Origin: VGWB01 sp964480945
Lineage (GTDB): Bacteria > Bacteroidota > Ignavibacteria > UBA10030
Length of the DNA stretch: 54,660 nucleotides
Direction of reading: 5' to 3'
Assembly (NCBI GenBank): GCA_964480945.1
Contig: CAYZRX010000018.1
Location: 1 to 54,660, forward strand
The translations under genes were made by a program, and so were the position numbers. Below the pieces are notes generated by a model that had not been told where the DNA came from, searched no databases, and saw only the letters and a program-made list of their open reading frames with translations. Position 1 is the first letter of the stretch. Each line of letters begins with the position of its first letter. Shown here in pieces: positions 1 to 9,022 of the stretch.

Positions 1-681
1 CTAGTATCCCAGCTCCTCACCAACGAGGACAACGGTGATTCTGTCTTTGGCGCGGCTCGATTCGGTGATGACGATCTGGCTGCAGACCCTGGCGGGCGCA
101 TGGCAATTGGCGTCATCGCAGAAGCCCGTGTGCGCACAGGGCGTGTCGGCACCCAGGCGGATGCAGTTCAAGGGGGCCGCGATGTTCTTGATGCGAGCGA
201 CCCCGTCCTCCACCGTCGGCACGATCTTGTTGACCCCGACCATCAGGATCACCTTTTTCGGACCGAAGATGAGCCCTGCGACGCGATTCCCCCGCCCGTC
301 CTCGTTCACGAGTTTGCCGTCCGCGGTGACGGCGTTGCTGCTCATTAAAAACACATCCGCCCCGATGCCTTGTCGGAGGATTTCTTCGACCTCCTCGCTC
401 GTAATCCCCAAGCGGTACCGATCGAGCAAGTTGATGTTCATGCCTCTCAGCACGTCAAGCATGCCTGACTGGATAACGGAGACGGAACCGCCGAGAGCAA
501 CCGTGGAGCCGTCCGGGATCAGCTTGCGGATCTCGCTCACCGCCTCTTTGCAGGTGCGGCAGTAGATCGCGGAGATATTTCGCTTCTTCAGATTCTCGAT
601 GACGTGTTCAGCTTTCCGTTGAAAGACGATTTCTTTGGGCTTCGTGATGATTTCGTGCGTGTCGGTCATAACGTTTGCCAT
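1..681 (-). CDS. LUD-domain protein (lactate utilisation LutC/YkgG-like)
   Basis: 226-aa soluble protein with a LUD (DUF162) fold. Family members take part in lactate oxidation (LutC) or have unknown redox roles. The sequence shows the family pattern: an N-terminal helical part, the VALGGSVSVIQSG segment near residues 61-73, and the SSNAVTADGKLVNEDGRG segment near residues 114-131. The C-terminal tail is rich in cysteine (CAHTGFCDDANCH and a further Cys), as in clostridial-type single-domain LUD proteins. The start is supported by an AGGAGG 5 nt upstream of ATG; a second Met lies four codons in. No lutA/lutB partners are visible, so a lactate role is not supported by context. The stop codon falls exactly at the window edge, so the gene is complete. 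Confidence 0.9.
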   Translation of the reverse strand: MANVMTDTHEIITKPKEIVFQRKAEHVIENLKKRNISAIYCRTCKEAVSEIRKLIPDGSTVALGGSVSVIQSGMLDVLRGMNINLLDRYRLGITSEEVEEILRQGIGADVFLMSSNAVTADGKLVNEDGRGNRVAGLIFGPKKVILMVGVNKIVPTVEDGVARIKNIAAPLNCIRLGADTPCAHTGFCDDANCHAPARVCSQIVITESSRAKDRITVVLVGEELGY

Positions 682-931
682 GAGGGCCTCCTGGGGATAT
701 CAAACAAGAGCTGAATTCTTTTCTGATGAGGAGAATGTAAGTTCTTTTGGGGAAAAAGTCTTCGGTTCGATTTCGCTTTGCGCGCCCGGCAGCGGACGCC
801 ATTGTCAAATCTGCAAACGAGGGAGGGCGATACAAACGGGGAAAATGGCTGAAGGTTTCCTTCATCATAGACTCGCCGTGCAGGAAGAAAACCCTCAACA
901 ACCGCAAAGATGCATTCCGAACTTGCGCCGG

Positions 932-1243
932 CTAAGCCTCTTCTACGAAAACGACTCGTACGACATCCGTGAGCGCTTTTCCCATATGCTTGTGCTCAGC
1001 GCCGGCTGGAATGAAGACGCCATCGCCTGCAGCGTAGGTGCAAACCTTCGCGGGGAATCGAATCTCGAGCGTTCCATCAAGGACGTACCCAATATGCCCC
1101 TTCTCGCACCAGTGGGGCTCCATTTCTTTTGTGTACTCTACCATACGCAATTGCCGACCTGCCTGCCGCACTGCTTTGAAGCGAAGGCCTCTCACCGGCG
1201 ATTCCCACGGGACTTGACCAAAATCCACTTTGTATGGAATCAT
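932..1243 (-). CDS. Small cupin-domain protein
   Basis: 103-aa single-domain cupin. The two cupin motifs are readable: PHWCEKGHIGYVLDGTLEI (histidines and glutamate of motif 1) and AAGDGVFIPAGAEHKH (motif 2), so a bound metal is likely. The longer open frame reaching 1423 has a low-complexity Arg/Ser-rich N-terminus that looks non-coding. I take the ATG at 1243, which has GGAG 6 nt upstream (GGAGTGGCAAATG). The substrate is unknown. Small cupins of this type act as sugar or small-molecule isomerases, dioxygenases or sensors, and the neighbours do not help to choose. Confidence 0.82.
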   Translation of the reverse strand: MIPYKVDFGQVPWESPVRGLRFKAVRQAGRQLRMVEYTKEMEPHWCEKGHIGYVLDGTLEIRFPAKVCTYAAGDGVFIPAGAEHKHMGKALTDVVRVVFVEEA

Positions 1244-1454
1244 TTGCCACTCCAATCTCAGAGCCCGCGACGATGTCTTTCTCTGCAATCGCCGCGGATT
1301 TCCATGCGCGGAACGACCTCCGCCCGAGCGCATGGTTGAGCAAGGCCGATTGACAAGTGACCAGTCCCCCTGAGGAACCGCGGACCCGCTATGCTGTGAC
1401 GGACCACGGGGGCGGTTTGTCATGGTTTGCTCCGTGACCGTCGTCGTTCTGCCA

Positions 1455-1892
1455 TCAGACGTCGTGCTTGCCGACCAGCTCCGTGGCGGTGGCTACGGCT
1501 CCGACCGGCGGATTGAGCGGATTGTTCTGCTGGTCCTTCTCTACCAAGAGAAGATACAACGGTTTCTCATGGAGCAGCAGTGCGAGGATCCCGTTAAAAC
1601 TGCTCAAGGGATAGCTCAGAACGATGACGCCGTTCGGATCCATATAGCTTGGGGGCGCGGTGGCAGGATCCGGATAGAAACCGATCGAACCGACGAACTG
1701 CGTATCCTTATAACAGCTGATAAGGGTCATCCCGGCCCGCCACGTGGACATCAGATTGCCCGGCATGTTGTTGCTGTAGGTGATCATGTAGCTGTTGAAT
1801 TCGACGATGTTTTCGCCCGTCTGCGCTCTGAGGGGGACCTTTTTCAGCGGGCGCAGTCCGGTAATCCGTTTGGTTGGCTTTGATTTTTTCAT
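1455..1892 (-). CDS. Hypothetical protein, 145 aa
   Basis: I do not recognise this protein. It has a basic N-terminus (MKKSKPTKR...), no signal peptide, no clear transmembrane helix, and a hydrophobic mixed alpha/beta-looking middle (VIVLSYPLSSFNGILALLL). It lacks cysteine/histidine motifs. The start has a purine-rich GGGAGAGAGAT directly upstream. It stands alone between the cupin gene and the ABC transporter pair, on the same strand. The amino-acid composition reads as a real protein, but no function can be assigned. Confidence 0.65.
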   Translation of the reverse strand: MKKSKPTKRITGLRPLKKVPLRAQTGENIVEFNSYMITYSNNMPGNLMSTWRAGMTLISCYKDTQFVGSIGFYPDPATAPPSYMDPNGVIVLSYPLSSFNGILALLLHEKPLYLLLVEKDQQNNPLNPPVGAVATATELVGKHDV

Positions 1893-1961
1893 ATCTCTCT
1901 CCCTATGCTGATATGACGGCGCGTGCCGGTCAGCCGAACGCCCGCCGGGGTTGAATGCGCC

Positions 1962-2669
1962 TCATTGCTCCAGTTGAGCCGCAAAGTAGGATTCCAGCTC
2001 TCTCACGGTGTCCGAAGTCGTTTGGATGTCCCTGAGGATGACTCCCTTTTCAAGCAGAGCAATGCGGTCGCAGACCTCCGTGACATGATTCAAATCGTGG
2101 CTGGAAATAAGCATCGTCACTTCCTTGCGTGCCGCGAGATCCTTCAGCATTTTCTTCAACCGGATGACGCTCGTCGGGTCGAGATGAGGGAACGGCTCGT
2201 CGAGCACGATCACGTCCGGATTCGTCATGAGAGCGGCGACGAGCCCGACCTTTTTCTGGTTCCCCCTCGAAAGCTCCCGGATGAGTTTCTTCTTTCCGAG
2301 CACCTCCCCATTGAAAAAATCCTCATACTGCTCCACGGCCTTTCGCACACCCCCCTCCTGTCTGCCGTCAAGGCCGACGACGAAGTCAAAGTACTCCTCC
2401 GGCGTCAGGAACTCGATCAGAAAGGATTCATCGAGGTATGAGCCGGTGTATTGCTTCCAATGGTCGCTTTGAAAGACCGATCGGCCACCCGAGATCACTC
2501 CGCCGCTGTCTGGCCGGATCAGGTCGAGGACCAGGCTAAAGAAAGTCGTCTTTCCTGCACCATTGTTGCCGACTAACCCGAAGCGCTCTCCGCGGTCGAT
2601 CCTCAGCTCGGGGACGTTAAGAACGGTCACGCCGCCATAGACCTTTGTGAGATTCTTTGCCTGGATCAT
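1962..2669 (-). CDS. ABC transporter ATP-binding protein (partner of the DUF5687 permease)
   Basis: 235-aa cytoplasmic ATPase of an ABC-2-like exporter. It shows Walker A (GLVGNNGAGKTTF, about residues 31-43), the signature LSRGNQKK (about 133-140), Walker B VIVLDEP with the catalytic Glu (about 153-159) and an H-loop SSHD. The Q-loop region is short, as in exporter ATPases. The open frame begins at 2696, but that ATG has no ribosome site, and MIQAKNLTKVYGG is the usual family N-terminus, so I start at 2669. It is the second gene of a two-gene operon, just downstream of the permease. The substrate is unknown. Confidence 0.9.
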   Translation of the reverse strand: MIQAKNLTKVYGGVTVLNVPELRIDRGERFGLVGNNGAGKTTFFSLVLDLIRPDSGGVISGGRSVFQSDHWKQYTGSYLDESFLIEFLTPEEYFDFVVGLDGRQEGGVRKAVEQYEDFFNGEVLGKKKLIRELSRGNQKKVGLVAALMTNPDVIVLDEPFPHLDPTSVIRLKKMLKDLAARKEVTMLISSHDLNHVTEVCDRIALLEKGVILRDIQTTSDTVRELESYFAAQLEQ

Positions 2670-2708
2670 CGTCTGTTTCTCTCTCGCCATGTTCATCGCT
2701 GCACAGCG

Positions 2709-4181
2709 CTACGTCGATCGAAAACCTGCGACCATCACGTGCTTCCTCTTCTCGAACTGGTGCCCGAGCAGGTCGATCAACCGGCGGTGCAGAAGGAGAC
2801 CCGTGAGTCCGACTGCTCCCAGCGCTACAAACGCCGCATCGCTGGAGAATGCCAATCTCACCGGCACGAAGACCGCCAAATGCACGCCGATGGCGATGAA
2901 GAACGCCGCGTAGTGGAAGCCCGTTCTGCCTTGCTGGCTGAAGATGGTCGTGCCGAGGTCGAGTTTCGTTCTGTTGAACGTTGCGAGGTAGAGCATGACG
3001 AACGCACCGACGCCCATCGTGAAGAGAAAGAGCGTCGTGTTGACCAGCACGATCCGCACGCCATACACGCCGTAGCAGAGCGAAAGGAGGTACGCCGCGG
3101 TTGTCACGACGCCCATCAGGAGATATTTGGCGCGCAGATAGGTTCGTATGTCGATGTTCCTCGTCATGATCGCATCGAAGTAGCTCGACTCCCAGCTAAA
3201 GGCGAACACCGCGTACGAATAGACGAACATCCCCAGAACGATCATCCCTACCAAAATGAGCATGAAATCCATGGCCGCAAAAACAGTCGTCGGGTACACG
3301 AAGAACCCGTAGAACAACATCGCAACCGTGAAGAAGAGAATCGTCCTCGGCCGTTTGTTGCGTACCAGCAGCTTGGCCTCCAGACCGACCAGGCGACCGA
3401 CCACGCCGAACCTTTGCGCAAAGGCAAAGGCGTCCCGCGCGGATCGGCTTCTCCTGAGCTTCGCCACCTCATCGAGATAAAGATGCTGAGAGAGGAAGGC
3501 AAAGTTCACTTCGTACGCCGATGCCAGCAACAGGATCGGGACCAGAACGAGCACGGGCACCTCCATCACGAGCTGGAACAATGCCGATGAAGCCGATGCA
3601 AGAGAGATAACGTCGTATTTCTCCAAGCCGAGGAGACCCGCGAGCATCACGATGATCACACCGGGCACGATCGGATTCGTCGTCAAACGGTGGCGAAGGT
3701 AATTGTTGATGTAGCTGTTGGTCAACGTCAGAGCGACCAAAGAGAGAAACCACGAAGCAGTCGCCACTCCTGATGCCTCCCTGCTCACGACAGAAAACAC
3801 TGCCGGCACGATCAGGAGGAAGGGTGCAAAGTTGAACCAGCTGAGGATCGACTTCACCAGCAAGGTATGGACCAGCGCAGCCCGCTTCACCGGCAGGATG
3901 AGATACGGTTTCGCTGAGAGGGTATGGACCTTCTGAAAGAAAAACCTCATCAGAAGATCGGTGAGAAAATAGTAGAGCAACAGCCCGTTCAGAACGGTCA
4001 GGGGATCCCGGTCCGGAACGGCAGATTTCAAGATCCGGTCCAGCATCAGCCCGACCGTCAGGATATTGAGGAAGAAGACGAGGAGCATCAGACCAAGAAT
4101 CGCGTTGGAGCCGATGTTGCGCTGCAGGTCGGGCGATCGCCTGATGCGTTTCCAGTTCTGGCTGAGTAACGGGCGTATCAT
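2709..4181 (-). CDS. ABC permease, DUF5687 family
   Basis: 490-aa integral membrane protein with about 12 hydrophobic segments and no signal peptide. Length, the N-terminal MIRPLLSQNWKRIRRSP start and its pairing with an ABC ATPase match the DUF5687 group, which is largely confined to Bacteroidota and relatives. It would form the membrane channel of an exporter with the downstream ATPase. The intergenic distance to that gene is small, so the two are co-transcribed. No accessory lipoprotein or regulator is adjacent. The family assignment is from pattern memory; the permease role is well supported by topology and neighbour. Confidence 0.85.
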   Translation of the reverse strand: MIRPLLSQNWKRIRRSPDLQRNIGSNAILGLMLLVFFLNILTVGLMLDRILKSAVPDRDPLTVLNGLLLYYFLTDLLMRFFFQKVHTLSAKPYLILPVKRAALVHTLLVKSILSWFNFAPFLLIVPAVFSVVSREASGVATASWFLSLVALTLTNSYINNYLRHRLTTNPIVPGVIIVMLAGLLGLEKYDVISLASASSALFQLVMEVPVLVLVPILLLASAYEVNFAFLSQHLYLDEVAKLRRSRSARDAFAFAQRFGVVGRLVGLEAKLLVRNKRPRTILFFTVAMLFYGFFVYPTTVFAAMDFMLILVGMIVLGMFVYSYAVFAFSWESSYFDAIMTRNIDIRTYLRAKYLLMGVVTTAAYLLSLCYGVYGVRIVLVNTTLFLFTMGVGAFVMLYLATFNRTKLDLGTTIFSQQGRTGFHYAAFFIAIGVHLAVFVPVRLAFSSDAAFVALGAVGLTGLLLHRRLIDLLGHQFEKRKHVMVAGFRST

Positions 4182-4338
4182 TCGAACCTAAAATAAATCC
4201 GGTCAAATCTCCAGGGTCATCGAAGTCATCTTCAATCTAAGCAAGAGTTTTGCCGGGATTCAACTCTTTTTTTCTTGACTCCGTCGCGCAGAGCCAGAGG
4301 ACACCGCGGCGAAAGATGAGCAACTGGCATGAAGAATG

Positions 4339-5034
4339 TCAACTCTCGCCCAACGCAAAGTCGACTGCTGCCAGAGAATGAATGATGGTGGTGTTAAAGA
4401 GAGGAAAATCCAGGTCCTCTTGTTTGACGAGGAGGGGGATCTCGGTGCAGCCGAGCACAATTCCCTCTGCCCCCTGAGATTGGAGCCTCCGGATGATCTC
4501 CAGGAAACGCTCCTTGCTCTCCCGAAGAAAAACCCCCTTGAGTAATTCGCTGTCGATCGTCTGGTGGATGAAATTTCTTTCCTCTTGCTCCGGGACCAGC
4601 ACCGCGATCCCCTCCTGGTTCAGCCGTTTCTTGTAGAAGTCCTGCTCCATCGTCATCTTCGTTCCCAGCAATCCGACCGTTTTCAAGTTTCTTGTCTTGA
4701 TCTGCCTGGCTGTTGCCGCTGCAATATGAATCAGAGGAACCGGGATTGCTTCTTGCACCTTCTCCGCGTGCATGTGCATCGTGTTGGCACAGAGGAGAAC
4801 GCAATCGGCACCGACACTCACAAGCTTCTTCGAAGCATCGAGGAGCAGGGAGCGCACACCATCTGTGTTCTTCCGTTTGTGCAGCTCGTCAATCTCGCCG
4901 TAGTCGAGAGAGTACAGAATACACCGCGCGAACTTCATTCCGCCCAGCCGCCTGTTGACCTCCTCGTTGATGATTCGATAGTATTCGGCAGTCGAGATCC
5001 AGCCTGTTCCTCCAACCAATCCTATTGTTTTCAT
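4339..5034 (-). CDS. Aspartate/glutamate racemase family protein
   Basis: 231-aa cytoplasmic amino-acid racemase of the Asp/Glu (RacX/YgeA) type. Both catalytic cysteines of the two-base mechanism are present: LLCANTMH (Cys82) and VLGCTEIPLL (Cys196). The N-terminal TIGLVGGTGW is the usual substrate-binding strand-loop. The frame can be extended to a TTG at 5040, but GGAG abuts that codon while it lies 6 nt from the ATG at 5034, so the ATG is the start. It makes D-aspartate, D-glutamate or another D-amino acid; the exact substrate cannot be told from sequence. It is downstream of the DUF5916 gene on the same strand, separated by a purine-rich spacer. Confidence 0.92.
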   Translation of the reverse strand: MKTIGLVGGTGWISTAEYYRIINEEVNRRLGGMKFARCILYSLDYGEIDELHKRKNTDGVRSLLLDASKKLVSVGADCVLLCANTMHMHAEKVQEAIPVPLIHIAAATARQIKTRNLKTVGLLGTKMTMEQDFYKKRLNQEGIAVLVPEQEERNFIHQTIDSELLKGVFLRESKERFLEIIRRLQSQGAEGIVLGCTEIPLLVKQEDLDFPLFNTTIIHSLAAVDFALGES

Positions 5035-5130
5035 GCTCAACTCCGTCCGATTGTCCTGTTCTTACCACCTTGATACGTGATTTACCTCTTACTCATCTAC
5101 TTGTTACTTGCATACTTCCTACCTATTCCC
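5035..5130 (-). repeat. Purine-rich degenerate spacer
   Basis: Between the DUF5916 stop and the racemase start, the minus strand is strongly purine-biased and built from loosely repeated short units (AAGTAACAAGTAG, ATGAGTAAGAGG). Two similar tracts occur at 28370-28445 and 31862-31895. There is no open frame and no strong terminator hairpin. Confidence 0.45.
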
Positions 5131-7302
5131 TCACATTCGCCAGAGGTAGGACATCTTGAAGAAAAAACCCCGTTGCGTCTCCAGGAACCGATCGTTGTCG
5201 ACGTAGCTGCCGTTTTCCCACTTGGTTCTCAGGTACAACGAGCCGTATCCGAGATGAACCACCGTGCCGGGAATGTATGTGAACGAGGCGAGGAAATCGG
5301 TCAGGAGCTGCCGCTTGAACTTGTTATACTCCGTGATTCCCCGGAAGAAGAGGTACTTGTTGAGCTGGTAGGTCAGCTTAACACGACCGATTGGGTAGTC
5401 GTAGATCTTTTGGCCGTCGGCATCGCGAAAGAAATCGGAGTAGACGAAGCTGAGCTCGGACGCCAGCTGATCGGACGGCTGGTAGATGAGGCTCGCCGTC
5501 GCACGATCAGACCTACCCTGGTACGGAACAGCGGAATAGTAGATCGCTTTCCCTTTCCAGTATGAGAGGTTCATATAGAACTGGCTGGAGAAGATTCCAC
5601 CTCCGGAGATCTGAAATCCACCCGTCTTGAAACGATTCCCAAGGAAGATCTCCGTGGAATATGAATACTTCACCCTCAGGCTCAGACTTCCCGGAAAGAG
5701 GTTTGAGAGGCTAACGTAGTTCAATGTCTCCCAGAGCCTGCTGAATCGATCCTGCGTCTGGCCGGAGAACAATTCCAGTTGAATCCTTCGGAGAAATTCC
5801 GAGGGCGGGTAGAACTTTGGCCGGGCGAGCGCGGAGAAGCCGAGGATGCCGGTTCGTGTGATGTAGCCGGCCTCAGCAGCGAAATTCTCCGAGACGCTCT
5901 TGAAGGAGAGGTCGTAGTCAACGTCTCGTGTATTGTAGAAGTACCGCAGGCCGAGTGTATGCCCGCCGACCTGAGAGCTTTTCGCGTCCCCCTTCGTAAG
6001 CGAAAGCAAGCCATCATATTCGAGCGTGCTCGACTCGGTGAGGCGGCTCAGCCCGTCCACTCCACCAACCCGGTTGAAATGACCCCTCATCTCCCTATCC
6101 GTGTAAATGGCGCCGATGTAACTGTCCTCCTGGAGCGCGCGCCTGTAGCGAACGATGAGGAAATGTGCGTACGATCCGAACAAAGCCGATTCATCGGGCG
6201 GGAGCTCATCCATCGCGTAAATGGACGCGACCCTGTGTCCCTTGCCGACCTGGCCTGTGAGTCTTACACCTGTGAGAGGATTCACGATTGTCCGGGTATG
6301 GACGATCGACAGAATGGGATCGAGCTCGGAAGCCCCCGTCGCCGCGATGGTGAAGTTCTCCCTCCCTTCCAGAAAGAACGGCCTCTTCTCCGGAAAGAAA
6401 AGATCGTAACGCAGATTGACATCGACCTGGCCCGCGTCCGCCTCCACCTGACTGAAATCGGGATTGTACGTCCCATCGAGGATGAGGTCCGAGGTGATGC
6501 CGTACTTTGCCGTCAGGCTTCCGTCACCCTTGCGTTCGTCAATCACGAGATCCCCCTGGTCGGACTTGTACTTCTGACTATAGGTGACCGCCGGTAATAT
6601 CTCCAGGAGCGTGTAGTGCTTCAATCCACGGAACTCCATCCCCATCCCTTGCGTCAAGAACGCCATGCCGCGCTCGGGCTTGAGGGGCGGATAGGTTCCC
6701 TGCTCCGATCGCCGACTGATCCTCCGCTCAAGGACCACCGACATCTCCACAGGCTCCCGATCGGAATATCGGATGCTCTTCAACGGGATCTGCATCTCAA
6801 TCGTGTAGCCATTCTCATCAATCTGTCCGGCACTGTACCACACCATATCGGCGGCGAGGTCTTCGTTCCCGTGGACGAACCGGCTGTCGCTCTGAATACC
6901 GAATGGATTGACGTAGAAACAATAGAGGGCTTGCTGGTCATTGAAGCTGTCGAGGTTCACGCACACCCAATCGTCAGACCTGTTGTTGTCCCTGCTTGTG
7001 ATGGCGGCCTTGATCTTGTCCGGTTCGCGGTCGTAGCAGCGGAAGGCGAAGTACAGGTTTTCGCTGTCATACGCGACATACGCCTCGGTCTGTTCCGACA
7101 TGTCTTTGCCGTAGTCCGGCGAGTACGTCTTGAAGCCTCCGACCGGTGTCACCATTCGCCAGAGCGGGTCGTCGAGCTTGCCGTCGATGACGGGGGCTTT
7201 GTCTGTGCGAACGGGCTTCAGCAATTCGCCGGCTGGGACTACGCGCGGAGAGAGAGTGAAGAAGATAGCAAGGCCGACAAGTATTCTGCAAGCGCGTTCC
7301 AC
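5131..7302 (-). CDS. DUF5916 protein: CBM9-like domain plus outer-membrane beta-barrel
   Basis: 723-aa exported protein. After a signal peptide (RILVGLAIFFTLSPRVVPAG) comes a carbohydrate-binding family 9-like beta-sandwich (about residues 30-220; APVIDGKLDDPLWR is the hallmark start). The DUF5916 region follows, with the conserved LFFPEKRPFFLEG near residue 310. The remainder has alternating polar/aromatic strands and ends with an aromatic residue close to the terminus (YLWRM), typical of an outer-membrane barrel. Family function is unknown; members are common in Bacteroidota/Ignavibacteria. The frame extends to a TTG at 7353, but a GTG at 7302 has GGGAGG just upstream and places the signal peptide at the N-terminus. 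A downstream gene encodes the racemase; no sugar-utilisation genes are adjacent. Confidence 0.85.
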   Translation of the reverse strand: MERACRILVGLAIFFTLSPRVVPAGELLKPVRTDKAPVIDGKLDDPLWRMVTPVGGFKTYSPDYGKDMSEQTEAYVAYDSENLYFAFRCYDREPDKIKAAITSRDNNRSDDWVCVNLDSFNDQQALYCFYVNPFGIQSDSRFVHGNEDLAADMVWYSAGQIDENGYTIEMQIPLKSIRYSDREPVEMSVVLERRISRRSEQGTYPPLKPERGMAFLTQGMGMEFRGLKHYTLLEILPAVTYSQKYKSDQGDLVIDERKGDGSLTAKYGITSDLILDGTYNPDFSQVEADAGQVDVNLRYDLFFPEKRPFFLEGRENFTIAATGASELDPILSIVHTRTIVNPLTGVRLTGQVGKGHRVASIYAMDELPPDESALFGSYAHFLIVRYRRALQEDSYIGAIYTDREMRGHFNRVGGVDGLSRLTESSTLEYDGLLSLTKGDAKSSQVGGHTLGLRYFYNTRDVDYDLSFKSVSENFAAEAGYITRTGILGFSALARPKFYPPSEFLRRIQLELFSGQTQDRFSRLWETLNYVSLSNLFPGSLSLRVKYSYSTEIFLGNRFKTGGFQISGGGIFSSQFYMNLSYWKGKAIYYSAVPYQGRSDRATASLIYQPSDQLASELSFVYSDFFRDADGQKIYDYPIGRVKLTYQLNKYLFFRGITEYNKFKRQLLTDFLASFTYIPGTVVHLGYGSLYLRTKWENGSYVDNDRFLETQRGFFFKMSYLWRM

Positions 7303-7440
7303 ATACCCTCCCTGGGTTCTTAGCGACGGAGAACAAAGTGTAATGTACAGCAAACAGAACTGCCATGCATCTTGATGTGTGAAAAGAATGCTGCTCTCAG
7401 CGGCCGCCCCGTGCGACCGTGAGTCAGGATGGTTGGCGCG

Positions 7441-7968
7441 TTACTCTCGAAGTTCCTTCGGAACAGGACGATCCTTGGTTGGAATCTCGTTGGTCACCGC
7501 AACGAACCACCAACGACCATCCCTCTTGAGCAGCTCCCAGCTGTCGACGCCTTGCTGCGGCGGTCTTCCGATGCCGGGTAGGTGCGCCTCATACAACACC
7601 AGAACGTGGGCGATATTGCCGAAGACCATCGACTTCAACCGGACGGTCCGTTCCGTGAACCCCTTCTGTTTGGCCGGAGACCGCTCAATGAAATTGACGA
7701 AGTCGTCGATGAAGCCCTGCACGGAGAAAACGGCGGTGCTGTCACGAGTCACGCGAAGAACGATCACGGCGTTGTCGATAAACATCGAGCGTACTCTTTC
7801 CCAGTCCGGCTTTGGGCCGGTGGAATCGAACGAGATGGATTTGTAGATGTCACTCACCAATCCCTCAGCGGTCTCCCAAGCCCTCTCCGATTGAGCCAGC
7901 AACTTCGAGGAGAAGAGGGAAAAAAGAACGAGCGCGACCGAGAGCAACCTTATTCGAGAGAGATGCAT
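7441..7968 (-). CDS. Secreted NTF2-like (SnoaL/DUF4440-type) protein
   Basis: 175-aa protein with a signal peptide (residues 1-25, ending KLLAQ) followed by one cone-shaped NTF2-like domain. The pattern is a first helix with WERVRSMFIDNAVIV, central strands and a final SWELLKRDGRWWFVAVTNE, which is the usual end of SnoaL/DUF4440 domains. An AAGGAG lies 8 nt upstream of the start. Such domains can be small enzymes or ligand binders; no catalytic residues are clear enough to choose. It sits upstream of the DUF5916 gene on the same strand. Confidence 0.82.
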   Translation of the reverse strand: MHLSRIRLLSVALVLFSLFSSKLLAQSERAWETAEGLVSDIYKSISFDSTGPKPDWERVRSMFIDNAVIVLRVTRDSTAVFSVQGFIDDFVNFIERSPAKQKGFTERTVRLKSMVFGNIAHVLVLYEAHLPGIGRPPQQGVDSWELLKRDGRWWFVAVTNEIPTKDRPVPKELRE

Positions 7969-8083
7969 ATCCGTCGCTCCTTTCTGACCCGATGGTGGAG
8001 TGAGACGTTCGCCGCGAGGCCCACCGTGACGGGCGCTCAGACCCTATCACGCGAAAGGCCTGGCGGCACAGATGGCACCAAGG

Positions 8084-8866
8084 TCATTTCAGCTTGCGGC
8101 GCGTGAAGAGCAATCCAGACCAAGTCTCGTCAATCGAACAAATCTTGAAGTCGACCAGCCCCGCCCCGAGTCCCGCCGCCCGCACCTCCTGCTGACCAAA
8201 ATCGATCGCCAGGTGCGACGACCTTTTCGGCCACACGATCCACAGCTTTCCCGCGCCGATGGTTGTGGCGTGACGGCCGATCGCTCCGGCCAGCTCCACT
8301 TTCGATCGAACGAACCAGAGTGCGACGTCACCCGCGGCGCGCGATGATCGTTTTGCCCTTGCGCCTTTGACCATCGGAACAAGTGCACGCTCGAAGCCCT
8401 TCGGGGCGTTCACCAGCCCTACGACGGAGTTCGGCTTGATGCCGAGTTTCTTTGGAAGCGGGGTCCCAGAATAGCCAGCAAGGGGCGAAGACGGGACCAC
8501 CGGATTCGAGGGAGGATTGGCAACCGCCCGCTTGAGCGCAGTTCCAATCTTCTGCCAACTCGTGAAGACGGCATCCGGCAAGCTCTTTTTCACGCGATCG
8601 ACTTTCTCCGGCAAACCTCCGACAAACACGATGGGGATATTCCTCGTTGCTTTCTGGTGACGCACCGCGAGTGCTATGTCACGCCCCTGCATCGGCAGTC
8701 GGGAGAGATCGATCACGACGGCAGTCGGAGGATGCTCCCGGAGATCACGAAGGAAGCTCAGGCCCTTCGGCTTTCTGCAGTCGGCTTGGTAGCCACGTGC
8801 GCGCAGGACCTTCGCTCTCCCCTTTGCTTCCTCTTCACTCCAGTGGACGAGTTTGAGCAGCTTCAT
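8084..8866 (-). CDS. Pseudo-receiver domain fused to DUF3052
   Basis: 260-aa cytoplasmic protein. Residues about 1-110 resemble a response-regulator receiver with VVIDLSRLPMQGRD in place of the phospho-acceptor loop and no KP pair in the last strand, so it is probably a pseudo-receiver. Residues about 140-260 match DUF3052: KLGIKPNSVVGLVNAPKGFE, DVALWFVRSK, LWIVWPKRSS, and the strongly conserved IDETWSGLLFTRRK end. The frame runs up to 8929, but MKLLKLVHWSEEEAKG is the natural N-terminus; its ribosome site is weak. The function of DUF3052 is unknown. Confidence 0.82.
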   Translation of the reverse strand: MKLLKLVHWSEEEAKGRAKVLRARGYQADCRKPKGLSFLRDLREHPPTAVVIDLSRLPMQGRDIALAVRHQKATRNIPIVFVGGLPEKVDRVKKSLPDAVFTSWQKIGTALKRAVANPPSNPVVPSSPLAGYSGTPLPKKLGIKPNSVVGLVNAPKGFERALVPMVKGARAKRSSRAAGDVALWFVRSKVELAGAIGRHATTIGAGKLWIVWPKRSSHLAIDFGQQEVRAAGLGAGLVDFKICSIDETWSGLLFTRRKLK

Positions 8867-8960
8867 CAGGAATTCTACGTGTGTACGTGGTGCAAGGATG
8901 CATGAGTTTATGTGCAGAAACAACCACAATCAAGGGAAATCCCTCGACATACCAGATTGT

Positions 8961-8984
8961 CACTTCCGGCAAAGCCAGAAGTCA
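8961..8984. other. Imperfect hairpin downstream of the NHL-propeller gene
   Basis: Arms of 12 nt (CACTTCCGGC / GCCAGAAGTC region) pair around a 3-nt loop with two mismatches. It lies about 40 nt past the stop of the gene at 9023-10927. There is no U-tract, so termination is only possible, not shown. Confidence 0.25.
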
Positions 8985-9022
8985 CGCCGACAGCAGCTTC
9001 GACAGGGGGCATCGGACCTTGC

